A DNA stretch of 64,000 nucleotides from Rhynchopus euleeides (taxonomy: Eukaryota > Euglenozoa > Diplonemea > Diplonemida > Diplonemidae). The notes under the pieces are model-generated. The model saw only the letters and a program-made list of their open reading frames with translations, made no database searches and was not told the origin of the DNA. A program made the translations under genes and the position numbers. Below are positions 42,248 through 51,424 of the stretch, one piece after another (position 1 is the stretch's first letter; each line of letters begins with the position of its first letter). The DNA is taken from positions 1,736,001 through 1,800,000 of the forward strand of contig OY723290.1 of NCBI GenBank assembly GCA_963210315.1, given 5' to 3'.

Positions 42248-44650
42248 ATGCCGCCGGCGGGCAAGAGAACCTCGAGCAGCCAGGGGCAGCGACCAGCCAA
42301 TTCCCGCGATAATAAGCGTGCGAGATCGACAGTCGTTGCGAGTGCTCCCGCGGCTTCGACAGCACCAAAACCTGCGGAACCGACAACGCCGACTGCGACG
42401 AAGGCAGCAGCCAAGAAGCCCGGTCAGAAGCCAGCGGGGAAGAAGGCCACGTCGGTGGCTGTCCCGGCGCGCCAGCTGTCGCAAGAGCTAGAGAAGAGCC
42501 CTGCGAAGAATACGCGGTCGCATAAGGCGAATGTGACCCCGGCCTTCGTGTGGAAGGAGCACCGCGCCGCCCTGGAGAAGATGGGGTACACCCTCTGCAC
42601 AGTGCGGGAAATCACCGCAAAGCCGATGCGCGACATCCTGATCGCAGCAGGCTATGATCCTGCGGACAAGATCATTTTTGACACTTGGTGCGAGAAGGTA
42701 TGGTCCTTGATTGCCTTGTTTGTCACGTCCTTCCCATTCTGGCAGATGCGTGAAGTCGTGCACATGGACGCCCTCTCGGCGCACGCCAGGACGGCCCGCC
42801 ACCAGGGATGCAAGCCTGCGGAGAAGAAGGATGATGACGCCTGCAGGCGTCATGATGATGGTGCTGACAGCACCGATGCCGAGGCCGACGACGTCCCGAG
42901 TGTCCCGACGAAAGTCCCGAGTGTCACGTCAGCGGGGGGCTCTTCTCTGCAGGCCATGAAGAAGGATTTTGCCGCTGCATGTGCGTACGGTGGCCTCACA
43001 GACACCCAGGCATCCTGGATGGCGGTGTTTATCCGTCGTCATATCCTCGAGACCTTCCCGAAATGCAAGCGCATCAGTGCATCATTCGCGCAGGTTCTCA
43101 AGGAGGACCTGGCATTCGTGGATGCTGTTGTCAAACGCTCCACAGGGGTGGCTATCGACGGCACCTCCGTCCGCAACCAGATTGTCGGGGTGCGGGCCGT
43201 CACTTCGGATGTGTGGGTGGATACGTTCTGGCTGGAGGATGGTACCACCATCACCTCCGGGGCGATGCACGATATCCTTGCCCGTGTCGCAGAGAAGTTC
43301 CCTTCTGCCCGGTATGTTCTCCTGGATCGGGCGTCATACAACGTCGCCGGAGTAAAGGGCTTGACAGAGAAGCTCGAGGTTGTCTGGTGCGTTGGGCACT
43401 GCCTGCACAACGCCGTCAGGTGTTTCTTGCAGACCATGCCCGCTGCCTACAACATACTGCTCCTCACTAAGCAGATGATGTTCAAGGCAACAACTCGTGC
43501 GGAGAGGTACCTCAGCTTCCAGAAGAAGCTCCTGCAGGCCCCGTCTGCGGCGCCTCATGACCTCTTGAGAAAGAAGATGCTGAGCCTGCGGGATGCGCAT
43601 GTCCACCAGCTGTTCACTACGAAGAAGGCAGCAGATACTCTGGAGGAGTACCGGGCGGAACTGAGGACACACAACATACCCGATGACATCATCACGCTGT
43701 CGACCATCCAGGACGTCATCGACCATCTCGGTGTGGAGGTTGTCGAAAAGGTCAACGCCGAAAACCTCGTGAACTCGGGCGGCACTCGGTACACCTCGTC
43801 GTATCGTCACGTCCTTCACGTGTCGGAGAGACAGGCAGCCATCATGGGCTTTGTGGCAGAGGAGTGCGCCACCTTCAAGAGCAAGGCCTGCGAGTCTGCC
43901 AGAAAATTACTGGAGCTCTTCAACGGCCCTCGGGAGGCTGTTGACCAGGCGTGGTGCGACATCCGTTTGATGGAGGCTGCATTGCGGCCCGTGGCATCGG
44001 CAAGCGACCGTCTCTGCGACACCTCACGCAAGAGCCCCCAAATCGAGTCGATAAAGTCGATATTCGACGGGTTGGTTCGTTCTCTGAACGATCCTGAACA
44101 GGTCGCTGATGATGCTGGTGTCGAATTGACTGAATCGCAACGCAGTGCATCCACCGGCTTGGCTAAAAAGATTGAAGATGCTTACAAGAACCACAAGAAC
44201 CACGCCATGTTCGAGAGTGTGCAGTTCCTCCACCCTTCGGTTGTGACACTTCATGTGGAGGACGCGAACCTGCTGGTCGACGCTCTGCGCTCTGCGTTTC
44301 CCCTGTGGTGGTCACCGGCAGTCGAAGAGGAGTACAAGACGTGGGCTCTGAACAAGCACTCTTTCGCTGGAAATACCAGGTCGTACTGGTCCACACTGGA
44401 TGAGGCGGACTGGCCTTCTTTGAAACCATTCGCCGATCTCGTCCTGAGCCTGAGTTGCGTGGTGACACATGTTGACAGTGCCTTTTCTGGCATGCATGTG
44501 TTCACCAGCAACAAGAGGCGCCGCCGCCTCACAGAACAGAATCTGTCCGTGCGGGCAATGCTTTTCGTCAACAAGGATGTGAAGAACAGGTTCCAGGAAG
44601 GTGCTGACCCGGAGTCCAGTGATGAGAGTGGTTCGACGGTCTCACTGTGA
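42248..44650 (+). CDS. hAT-family transposase
   Basis: 800 residues, uninterrupted. Residues 1-90 are basic and Ala/Lys/Pro-rich, probably nuclear-targeting and DNA-contacting. No clear BED zinc finger is visible, though scattered Cys/His occur near 145-200. The RNase-H-like core shows an aspartate in VAIDGTS (about 303), a second in LLDRASYNVAG (about 360), and the hAT CxxH-type motif in WCVGHCLHNAV (about 380). An all-helical insertion follows. The C-terminus (about 735-785) has the hAT dimerisation pattern: SCVVTHVDSAFSGMHVFTSN, then RRRRLTEQNLSVRAMLFV. It lies within matching inverted termini, and an AATAAA occurs ~200 bp after the stop. Length and intact motifs suggest an active or recently active enzyme. 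The catalytic Glu cannot be assigned by eye. Confidence 0.85.
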   Translation: MPPAGKRTSSSQGQRPANSRDNKRARSTVVASAPAASTAPKPAEPTTPTATKAAAKKPGQKPAGKKATSVAVPARQLSQELEKSPAKNTRSHKANVTPAFVWKEHRAALEKMGYTLCTVREITAKPMRDILIAAGYDPADKIIFDTWCEKVWSLIALFVTSFPFWQMREVVHMDALSAHARTARHQGCKPAEKKDDDACRRHDDGADSTDAEADDVPSVPTKVPSVTSAGGSSLQAMKKDFAAACAYGGLTDTQASWMAVFIRRHILETFPKCKRISASFAQVLKEDLAFVDAVVKRSTGVAIDGTSVRNQIVGVRAVTSDVWVDTFWLEDGTTITSGAMHDILARVAEKFPSARYVLLDRASYNVAGVKGLTEKLEVVWCVGHCLHNAVRCFLQTMPAAYNILLLTKQMMFKATTRAERYLSFQKKLLQAPSAAPHDLLRKKMLSLRDAHVHQLFTTKKAADTLEEYRAELRTHNIPDDIITLSTIQDVIDHLGVEVVEKVNAENLVNSGGTRYTSSYRHVLHVSERQAAIMGFVAEECATFKSKACESARKLLELFNGPREAVDQAWCDIRLMEAALRPVASASDRLCDTSRKSPQIESIKSIFDGLVRSLNDPEQVADDAGVELTESQRSASTGLAKKIEDAYKNHKNHAMFESVQFLHPSVVTLHVEDANLLVDALRSAFPLWWSPAVEEEYKTWALNKHSFAGNTRSYWSTLDEADWPSLKPFADLVLSLSCVVTHVDSAFSGMHVFTSNKRRRRLTEQNLSVRAMLFVNKDVKNRFQEGADPESSDESGSTVSL

Positions 44651-44843
44651 GAGAACCTGTGCACGGTGCAGCACGTTCGGCTGCTCGCGAAAATAGGTTG
44701 TTGTTGTTACACGTTACACGGGTTGCCGCCCAGTCCAAGCGGCTTTACACATCTACATTTCCTCCCTCGTGCGTAGCCAATTGGCCATGGTCAGCTTGCC
44801 AGCTGCCGTGCGCCACGTGGCGCAAGGCACCTCTGTGTGCCCA

Positions 44844-44849
44844 AATAAA
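44844..44849 (+). terminator. Possible polyadenylation signal (AATAAA)
   Basis: 194 bp after the transposase stop codon and inside the element. Only the hexamer supports it. Confidence 0.35.
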
Positions 44850-45057
44850 GTCCAGTAGCCCACCCAGAAAACCCCCATTTTTCCGCCCCTGACCCGCCCT
44901 TTTTTGAGGAACGCCCTTTTTTTTTCGGCCATTTTTCGCCCTTTTTGCCCGTTTTTTAGCGGTAGATTCGCCCCTCAGGAGCCCTTTTTCGAAAAAGGGC
45001 TAAGTGCCCCTGGGGCGCCCTTTTTCCCCTTTTTTTTCCAAGGGCGGTACATCTATG

Positions 45058-46225
45058 AATTATATGTAACACCACGCCCCTCGGATGTTCTCCCAGGTGA
45101 CACCCACTCCAGGACAAACACAAGGATGTGCATTGCGATGAGCGAGAAGATGAACTCTTTCGCGCACTTTCCCTCCTGGTGGTACTTGATGGGGATGTCG
45201 TTGTAGCGGAAATGCACAAGCATTTCCATTGCAATACAGAGTAGATGCTGCACCCCCTTCGTCTTGGTAATGGTGAGTAAGCGACTCAGAACATCTCTGG
45301 CCTGGTTTCCCGTCATGTTGGAACACGTTGAGCTGCCAAGGACAGCCTTCTGCACGGCAGGTCCATCAGGCAAGATCTCTGCGAGTATTGCGATGAACCC
45401 GTTTATGTCGTGCAGGGGGGGGTGACCCCTGCGTACAGGCTCTCAAACCCAGCTTCATGAAGTTCCTGGATGCTAGCCCTGTGGCAGGCGTGGAGCTGTT
45501 TCAACCAGTCATTTCGTGGTGTGGTACAAAACGCGCTCCTGTGCGAAGATGACCCCATCTTACTAAATGCCGACCACAGCTCAAGATGGTCCCCTGCTAC
45601 CCTAAGCAGGCGAGCCGAAACATCACGTTCGCCTTTTCGAAAACCCCTCTCTGCACTCTTGCGATTTGCTTCAGGAAGTTGAACGTGAACCACGTTCTGT
45701 ACTCATCCTTCTGCTTATCGGCAACTGTCACCAACCGTGTTGCGAAGGCACCGTCGAAAATGCCTACGGCCAGCCTGCTCTGCTGGGTCTTCTGTGCCTG
45801 TTTCTTCTCCGCCTCGTACAGCTTCACCATAGCTGCAGTGCCGCGGGGCAGGCGTCGGCCATCTCCTTGAGCCCTGTCGGGTGGTCCTTCCCGTTGCTCT
45901 TCCGGAGGCCCAACCCGACAAACTCGATGTCTGACCCGCTATTGACACGGGCAGCGTACATCGTGCGACCATCCTTCGCGGTCGACTTGCTGATCACCCC
46001 ACCCCCCACCTTCTCATAATTTTTGTACAGGGCAAGACTGATGATGGGATCAGTCGACTTGATGGTAGTATCCGTCAGCTTGCCGAGAAGCTGCTTCAGG
46101 GCCATGTGGCTCAACCCATCAGCATCACGCTCGACAACATACGTGTTGATCCAAGCACGTACAAACACCGTCATGTCCACAGCGCTGGCGAGGGCCTGCG
46201 CTGCAGTACGCTTTGCCGCTGGCAT
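45058..46225 (-). pseudogene. Unrecognised transposon-family gene, copy 2: N-terminal and middle part
   Basis: Minus-strand pieces in three frames: 46225-45824 (MPAAKRTAAQALA, HMALKQLLGKLTDTTIKS), 45830-45597 (MVKLYEAEKKQ ...), 45693-45403 (WLKQLHACHRASIQELHEAG) and 45373-45058 (VQHLLCIAMEMLVHFRYNDI). Frameshifts lie near 45830, 45690-45600 and at the G-run 45413-45421. The last frame ends GRGVTYNS inside the hAT terminus. It aligns piece by piece with the decayed gene at 34388-36168. Confidence 0.6.
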
Positions 46226-46494
46226 TGATTGGTGTGGCTCGTCTGGGTGGCCTGGGTGGTGATGATGGTATCTTGGGGTATCTTGGCCTGGGTGATGATG
46301 AGGGTACGGTATCTTGGAGACTGCCTTGTGGGTTGTGCAAGGGTTGGGGGCTGGGGCGAAAATTTGCCTGGCAGAAAAGTGATCAGCTTCATGAAGTAGG
46401 TTGCTCCGTCAAACTGACACAGTTTGTCAGAGTCAAGATCCCTCGAACAATGAAAATCCACGAGAACAGCCGTCGCACATGCACTTGAGGCCCA

Positions 46495-46758
46495 TCACCA
46501 ACTAGGAATTGTAAATGGAAAGTAATGGGGGGTGGGTCTGTGCAGGGAAGATAGCTCGGCGTGAAAAATAACCTGATGCCATGCAAGGTACTCCCCTAGT
46601 TTTCAATGGAAATTGGCCCATATCAACAGGAAATGGCTGGAACACCCGTCGTTTCAGCAGGTTCACCCGTCGTGCCGACGGGTGCCGCCTGTCGAGTTTT
46701 CACCCGTCGTCCCGACTAGTCGACCCCACCCGTCACTGCCCGACTAGTCCGTGGTGCG
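46495..46758 (-). repeat. Right terminal inverted repeat
   Basis: Reverse complement of 38989-39295, with fewer ACGGGTG satellite units. Confidence 0.9.
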
Positions 46759-46760
46759 TA

Positions 46761-48699
46761 TTCTTCGTCAGGTCTTCGTCAGTATTCACCTAATTCAACA
46801 GGAAATGCACCAAAAATGCACTGACGGTCACCCCGTAGCGAGGACCCCCCTGGGTAGGTTCGGCTTTGCACACACATGTGGGCCCCCTCCGTTTCTCATT
46901 TCGTTGGGCTGATCAATAGGCGGTCCATCTGGTTTGGCCTGCCCACCCATCCCCCACTGCGCCACCGCACAGCCCGGTCTCGGGCGTACGTGCGTGATCA
47001 TTGTCTCTTCCTTCTGTTCTGCCTGGACGTTCTACTGAGGTCTGTCTGTTGCAGGGTGGGGAGGAAGAGAGGTGGTGTTGCCGGGACGCGCCTGCGAGAA
47101 GGGCTTCGTGTCCACTGCAAGGCGGGGTCCGGTGGTGCACGTTGGTTGCTGCTGGGTTCGGGTGGGGGGGGGGGGAGGGGGGGTGGGCACCCGAGGCAAG
47201 CCAGTCCTTTTGGCTGCACTGCCCAAGGAATAAAATGAAGGGGTGGGTGTGGGGGTATCAAACACGACCAAAAGTGTACAATGGGGGCCTTCGCTTTTCT
47301 GTGCCACACTGTGTCTCAAGCTGTGTCACTTTACAACCAGGTTTGTGAGGCGGCTCATGTTTTCTCTACTCATGAACGCAACCAATGAAGTACAGCGGCC
47401 GATGAAGTACTTCTATTCTGCACTTGTGAGCGAAGAGCCCCTATCAAGTGCCAAGAAACAGCCACAAAATCCCACCCTTCTTGCTCCGCAAAGAAAATCT
47501 GCAGCGCTCTGTTAAACCCCCCCCCCCCCGTTTCGAAGCGCTGATTCGTCTGTTCCCACCTCCTCCCCCTCCGTCCCCCGACCCCTCATTCCCTTGCAGG
47601 CAGTGTTGTCCAAATTTAATAATCACAGGCGTGTCTCTTCTCGCCCCACCCCCCTGCCCCCTCCCCTGCCACCTACGCCACAGTGGGCACCGCAGCAGGC
47701 AAGGCGTGGTGTTCTGTGTGTTCCACAACGACGCTCGCTGTGAGGACTGTAGTTCGTGGAAAACCAGCTCGATGTTCTGCTGATTCGTCGTTCATTTTGG
47801 TTTACACTGCCGCTGGTGTGGAGCGGGTGCCTCGACCTCTTTTCGGGTTCTTTATTTCTTTATTTCCTTTTGGATGCGTCCACCAAAGAAAACGTGGCCA
47901 CCCACTCGCAGAGGCTCCCGAAAGCTCCAGCATCAGCTAGCGGTTCATAGTGTAGATCGGTGTCTCCAGAAGGGGATGTCCGGTCGCAGAAGAAAAACGA
48001 CGAAGACAACCACACAGGCCGCAAAAAAAAAAAATGACGCTGCAGCCAGGGTGGGCTCGCCCAACTGATCGGCCCGATTAGCCGACGTTGTGGCCCGGCC
48101 CCTCGACTGCACTGTCGTGTGCCCACCACACACCCCTCCGGTTGCCTGTCTTTGCCGGCGCTGTTCTCACAGCGCCAACCCCAGATCCCCCCCGTGCTAT
48201 TCTTCAGCCATTCGTTTCTTTTCCAGCGGGGGGAAGGGGTGTGTGTGTTGGTGGGGTCTTCTGCGTTCGAAGACCCCATCGCCCCGTCTGTTGCTTCCCT
48301 TTCTCTTTTTTTTTGCTATTCTCGTTAAAAGCCACGTTTTTGAAGCGGGAGTGTGTTGGGAAGGGGGCGGCGGCGGCGTGCTTTCGCTCTGTGCCACTGC
48401 GTGTCAAAAAAAGCTGTGTCACGTTATCAACCAGATTGGAACGTTAGTGGGTCCGTGCCCCCCGCCCGACCCCCAGTGAACGGATGCTGCCTCACGAGGC
48501 AGTCCCGCCTGGAGGTTTTGTGAGGGGCCCTCACATATTTTTTTTGGAGTTGTGCTAACAACGCAGGAAACTTTGCTATGCAGATCATGCAGGACACACC
48601 ATGCCCGCAGCAGGCGTGTGGGGTGTTCTCGCGATCGACGAATACCCGCTGGTTCTTCCCTCCCTTTTCTGATTTGCAGACGCAAAGTGTTTCTCATTT
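46761..48699. other. Intergenic region
   Basis: No coding frame supported. It contains two copies of the short interspersed repeat (47288-47440 and a partial at 48381-48433), poly-G (47162-47182) and poly-C (47517-47529) tracts. Confidence 0.5.
47288..47440 (+). repeat. Short interspersed repeat (CCTTCGCT ... GCGAAG)
   Basis: Contains CTGTGTCACTTTACAACCAG and GTGAGGCGGCTCA. Same family as 7988-8077, 55832-56049 and 56081-56172. Confidence 0.6.
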
Positions 48700-48807
48700 T
48701 TTACACAAACAATCTTGCTTGTGACAGTAAACAATAGGCTGTTGGCAGCGTGCAGTGCAACATACATAATTCCATGAACAGATATATTGCATAGTGCGCA
48801 CAAACAA
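48700..48807 (+). repeat. Left 108-bp terminal direct repeat
   Basis: Identical to 53184-53291. It ends GTGCGCACAAACAA two bases before the gag ATG and probably includes the promoter. Confidence 0.9.
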
Positions 48808-48809
48808 AA

Positions 48810-49856
48810 ATGTCCGATAGGGCGAAGTTCGACCTGGAGCTGGTTGACTGGAGCCGCATCCCCTCGGTGGAGTACCCAGCTGACGCCGCCCCGGCCTCCA
48901 CATCGACGGACTGCGTCCTCGTCCCCTCCTGCGAGACCCTCCACGATGGGGGCACGCAGTGCAACCGGTGTGGATGTCGCGGTTCGGTAGAATGCCTGGA
49001 GAAGAGGATTCCCGACCGCGATGATCGCGTTCGCCTGTTGCCACGGGAGGGGACGAGGTGGGTCTGTCCGCCCTGCGCCTGGGAGGTGCACCAGAAGGAG
49101 CCCCTTGTCCGGAGCGGCGACTTGGAAGCACCTCCGGGCGCGGATGAAGAGGACCTGAGGGAGGCCGTTGTGGACACGGTACCCCCTGCCGGGGACGAGG
49201 CCGACGCTGCTTCCCTCCGCAAACAGGTTGCGGAACAGGCGAAGAAGATCGCCTTCCTGGAGGCCCAGAAGGAGGCGGAGGAGGTCCCGTACGACCTCGA
49301 GCTTCGTCGGGTGGCCCGTTGGGAGAAGCACTTGTGCTCCCGGATCGGCGTGGACCGCATATTGGATAAGGTCCACGCCCGATACGGCCCCTTCCCCGCC
49401 AGCCCTGAGGACACCGGCAAGGGGTACCAACACGAGCAGCGGACGCTGTTCACCGTGCTGAAGAAGGCTCGCGACCCGCGGACGGGACATTGGGCCTCCT
49501 CGCTGCTTCCCCTCCTACACGTCACCATGGTGCGTCTTGAGGCCCTGAAATACCAGAGTGCCGAGGGGGTCGCCTTCTCCGTCGGGGTAGCCATGGGCGC
49601 GGCCTACGAGGCCCACGCCCTCACCCTTGAATGGTCCGCCTACACCGACGGAGAACTGCGCACCGCCGCCAATGTAGCCAAGAGGGGTGAGGCGGTGAAG
49701 GAGGCGCAGAAGAAGGTCTCGGGTGGCGCCGTCCACGCGGGTACCTTCGGAGCCACGCGAGGAAGGGGGGGCTACTCCGGGGGGAGGAAAGATATGAAGA
49801 GGTCTCAGCCGTCCCAAGGGGGGGGTAGGGACCACAAGTACGCAAAAAAGGACTGA
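48810..49856 (+). CDS. gag-like protein of the YR retroelement
   Basis: 348 residues, ATG immediately after the terminal repeat. The N-terminus has paired cysteines (CNRCGCRGSVEC, about 51-62, and WVCPPC, about 83-88) suggesting one zinc site. A short coiled coil (about 130-165) has LRKQVAEQAKKIAFLEAQKE. A helical middle follows, and a Gly/Arg/Lys-rich basic tail (about 315-348) fits nucleic-acid packaging. It ends KKD-TGA; the following codon is CTA and the same frame stays open through the recombinase. Position and composition, not a named domain, support the gag call. Confidence 0.75.
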   Translation: MSDRAKFDLELVDWSRIPSVEYPADAAPASTSTDCVLVPSCETLHDGGTQCNRCGCRGSVECLEKRIPDRDDRVRLLPREGTRWVCPPCAWEVHQKEPLVRSGDLEAPPGADEEDLREAVVDTVPPAGDEADAASLRKQVAEQAKKIAFLEAQKEAEEVPYDLELRRVARWEKHLCSRIGVDRILDKVHARYGPFPASPEDTGKGYQHEQRTLFTVLKKARDPRTGHWASSLLPLLHVTMVRLEALKYQSAEGVAFSVGVAMGAAYEAHALTLEWSAYTDGELRTAANVAKRGEAVKEAQKKVSGGAVHAGTFGATRGRGGYSGGRKDMKRSQPSQGGGRDHKYAKKD

Positions 49857-49859
49857 CTA
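49854..49859 (+). promoter_or_regulatory. Candidate stop-codon readthrough site (TGA CTA)
   Basis: The gag stop TGA is followed by CTA, and the next 340 codons in the same frame encode the recombinase with no ATG near its start. UGA-CUA is a known efficient readthrough context in eukaryotes. A gag-recombinase fusion made by readthrough is the simplest reading. Confidence 0.5.
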
Positions 49860-50879
49860 CCCCTGCGTATCCCCTCTCCTCTCCCTCCTTCTCCTCCGCC
49901 CTCGACCCTTCCTCTTCGGGATACGCACGCAGCAGCTCCTCTTCCGACTTCGAATCATCCCAGCCTCCGCATTTGGGAGGAGCAGCTGTCCCAGGGTTCC
50001 ATCAGACAGCCAGAGGAGATCACGCCGGCGCAGCTGGTGACCCTCAAGCGCGCCACCTGGCGCACTCAAGCACAGTGCTACAGGGGTTCTGCATCTTTCC
50101 TCTCTGTGATCCGCCGCGCCGAGGCCTTCCGTCACAAGGTGCAGGTGATGGACCCGAGCCTCTCGAGGGAGGAGTGCTTCCATCTGTGGGTCCAACTGCT
50201 GCTACGCCGGCAACAGATTCAGCCCCAGTCTGCCCTGCAGTACCTCACGTACTACACGCAGTCGCTGAGGTCGGCCCACGACGCCATGAGGCGGGCCATC
50301 AGCGGGCAGCTCCAGGTCTTCGAGAGGCACGAGCGCAAGATGGAGAGTGTGCCTGCCCTCGAGACGGTGCTGGAGGCCTTGTCCAAGGCGTCTGGCACTC
50401 TCAGAGCTGCGCTGGCACTGCAGATGGCGACCGGGTCCCGCTGGGTCGACCTCGAGAGGCTCAGGGGGGCTCACATTCAACTACACCGGGCCGACTCCCC
50501 TCCCGACTTCTTCATGGTCACCTTCGTGAGGGGGAAGACGGACAGCAGGGGCTCGGGTCAGTCACTTCTCCTACCCAAAGAGGGTCGTCTATCCCTCATC
50601 TTCCTCGAGTGGTTCGAGAGTCAACGTCTTGCGGAGCAAGCTCCGGTCTTTGGCAACCTCACCTACACTGCATACAACGAGTACCTGAAAAAGAATCTCT
50701 GTGTTACCACACAGTTGATCAGGCATTCCAGCCTCAATGCAGTCGCGGAGTCGCGAGGCGAGGAGGCGGCACAGGCACTGGCCCGACACAGGAGTGTGCA
50801 GGTCACCCGGGGGTACCTTCGGCGGGGCCTGTGGGAGCCCGTCAAGGACACTGCCTTGTCGACGCCCCTCCTGCAGTAA
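49857..50879 (+). CDS. Tyrosine recombinase of the retroelement
   Basis: 340 residues from the codon after the gag TGA to TAA at 50877-50879. The first in-frame ATG is only at 50148 (GTG at 50037), and folded-looking sequence begins earlier (IWEEQLSQGS, EEITPAQLVTLKRATW), so it is probably made as a gag fusion. Catalytic residues: Arg in TGSRWVDLERL (about 195), the second box in LIRHSSLNAV (about 287-296), His in LARHRSVQV (about 310) and the Tyr nucleophile in TRGYLRR (about 319). It would integrate a circular DNA copy by site-specific strand exchange. It precedes the RT gene here. Confidence 0.85.
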   Translation, partial: LPLRIPSPLPPSPPPSTLPLRDTHAAAPLPTSNHPSLRIWEEQLSQGSIRQPEEITPAQLVTLKRATWRTQAQCYRGSASFLSVIRRAEAFRHKVQVMDPSLSREECFHLWVQLLLRRQQIQPQSALQYLTYYTQSLRSAHDAMRRAISGQLQVFERHERKMESVPALETVLEALSKASGTLRAALALQMATGSRWVDLERLRGAHIQLHRADSPPDFFMVTFVRGKTDSRGSGQSLLLPKEGRLSLIFLEWFESQRLAEQAPVFGNLTYTAYNEYLKKNLCVTTQLIRHSSLNAVAESRGEEAAQALARHRSVQVTRGYLRRGLWEPVKDTALSTPLLQ

Positions 50880-50884
50880 TACAA

Positions 50885-51424
50885 GAGGAGCGTCGAGAGC
50901 CGCAACTATCTTCGAGCGGGAAGAATACACAAGACAAACGTCGCGAGCCGTCACTGTCTGAGCATGAAAACACTGGTTTTACACAGGATGGGCGTCGCGA
51001 GCCGCATACATCCACAGCCAGAGCAATTACACAAGACAAACGTCGCGAGCCGTCACTGTCTAACCACTCAACTATCGGTCTTACACAGGATGGGCGTCGC
51101 GAGCCGCTTACATCCACAACCGACACAATTACACAAGACAAACGTCGCGAGCCGTCACTGTCAAAACATACAATCACCGGCTTTACACAGGATGGGCGTC
51201 GCGAGCCGCTTACATCCACAGCCGACACCATTACACAAGACAAACGTCGCGAGCCGTCACTGTCAAACCGTGCAACCACCGGCTTTACACAGGATGGGCG
51301 TCGCGAGCCGCTTACATCCACAGCCAAAATACTTACACATGACAAACGTCGAGAGCCGTCACTGTCCACCCTCCAAGCATCCGAGCTGGCGTCATCTACA
51401 CAAAACAAGCGTCGAGAGCCGCAC
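50885..51424 (+). repeat. Eleven-fold RREP-coding tandem array
   Basis: CGTCGCGAGCCG (or CGTCGAGAGCCG) recurs eleven times at ~51-bp spacing, alternating two unit types: ACACAAGACAAACGTCGCGA and ACACAGGATGGGCGTCGCGA. In the RT frame this reads TQDKRREPSLS / TQDGRREPLTS alternately. Other frames are also open because the unit lacks stops. It could be a translated linker or a DNA-level array. Confidence 0.9.

Larger units (their letters stand above)
40225..45057 (+). mobile_element. hAT-family transposon (autonomous-looking)
   Basis: 4833 bp. Ends CATAGATGTACCGCCCTTGG (40225) and complement CCAAGGGCGGTACATCTATG (to 45057); the inverted similarity continues into AAAAAAAAGGGG. The flanking 8-mers ggatatat / aattatat match at 5 of 8 positions, compatible with an aged 8-bp hAT duplication. 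Collapsing them restores an open frame in the interrupted gene. A transposase occupies 42248-44650. The first 2 kb are non-coding. Confidence 0.85.
38989..46758 (-). mobile_element. Long-TIR unclassified element interrupted by a hAT transposon
   Basis: Inverted arms at 38989-39295 and 46495-46758 start CGCACCACGGACTAGTCG and continue with ACGACGGGTG/CACCCGTCGT satellites, then TTTCCTGTTGATATGGGCC and ATTCCTAGTTGGTGA. The left arm is ~40 bp longer because it has more CGACGGGTG units. Removing the nested hAT element leaves about 2.9 kb, close to the 2.3-kb relative at 34095. TA follows the right end (46759-46760) but no duplication is visible on the left. Confidence 0.8.

Noticed and set aside
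50885-51424. CRISPR-like array
   Set aside because: Cores of 12 bp with partly conserved spacers inside a eukaryotic retroelement ORF; not a CRISPR.
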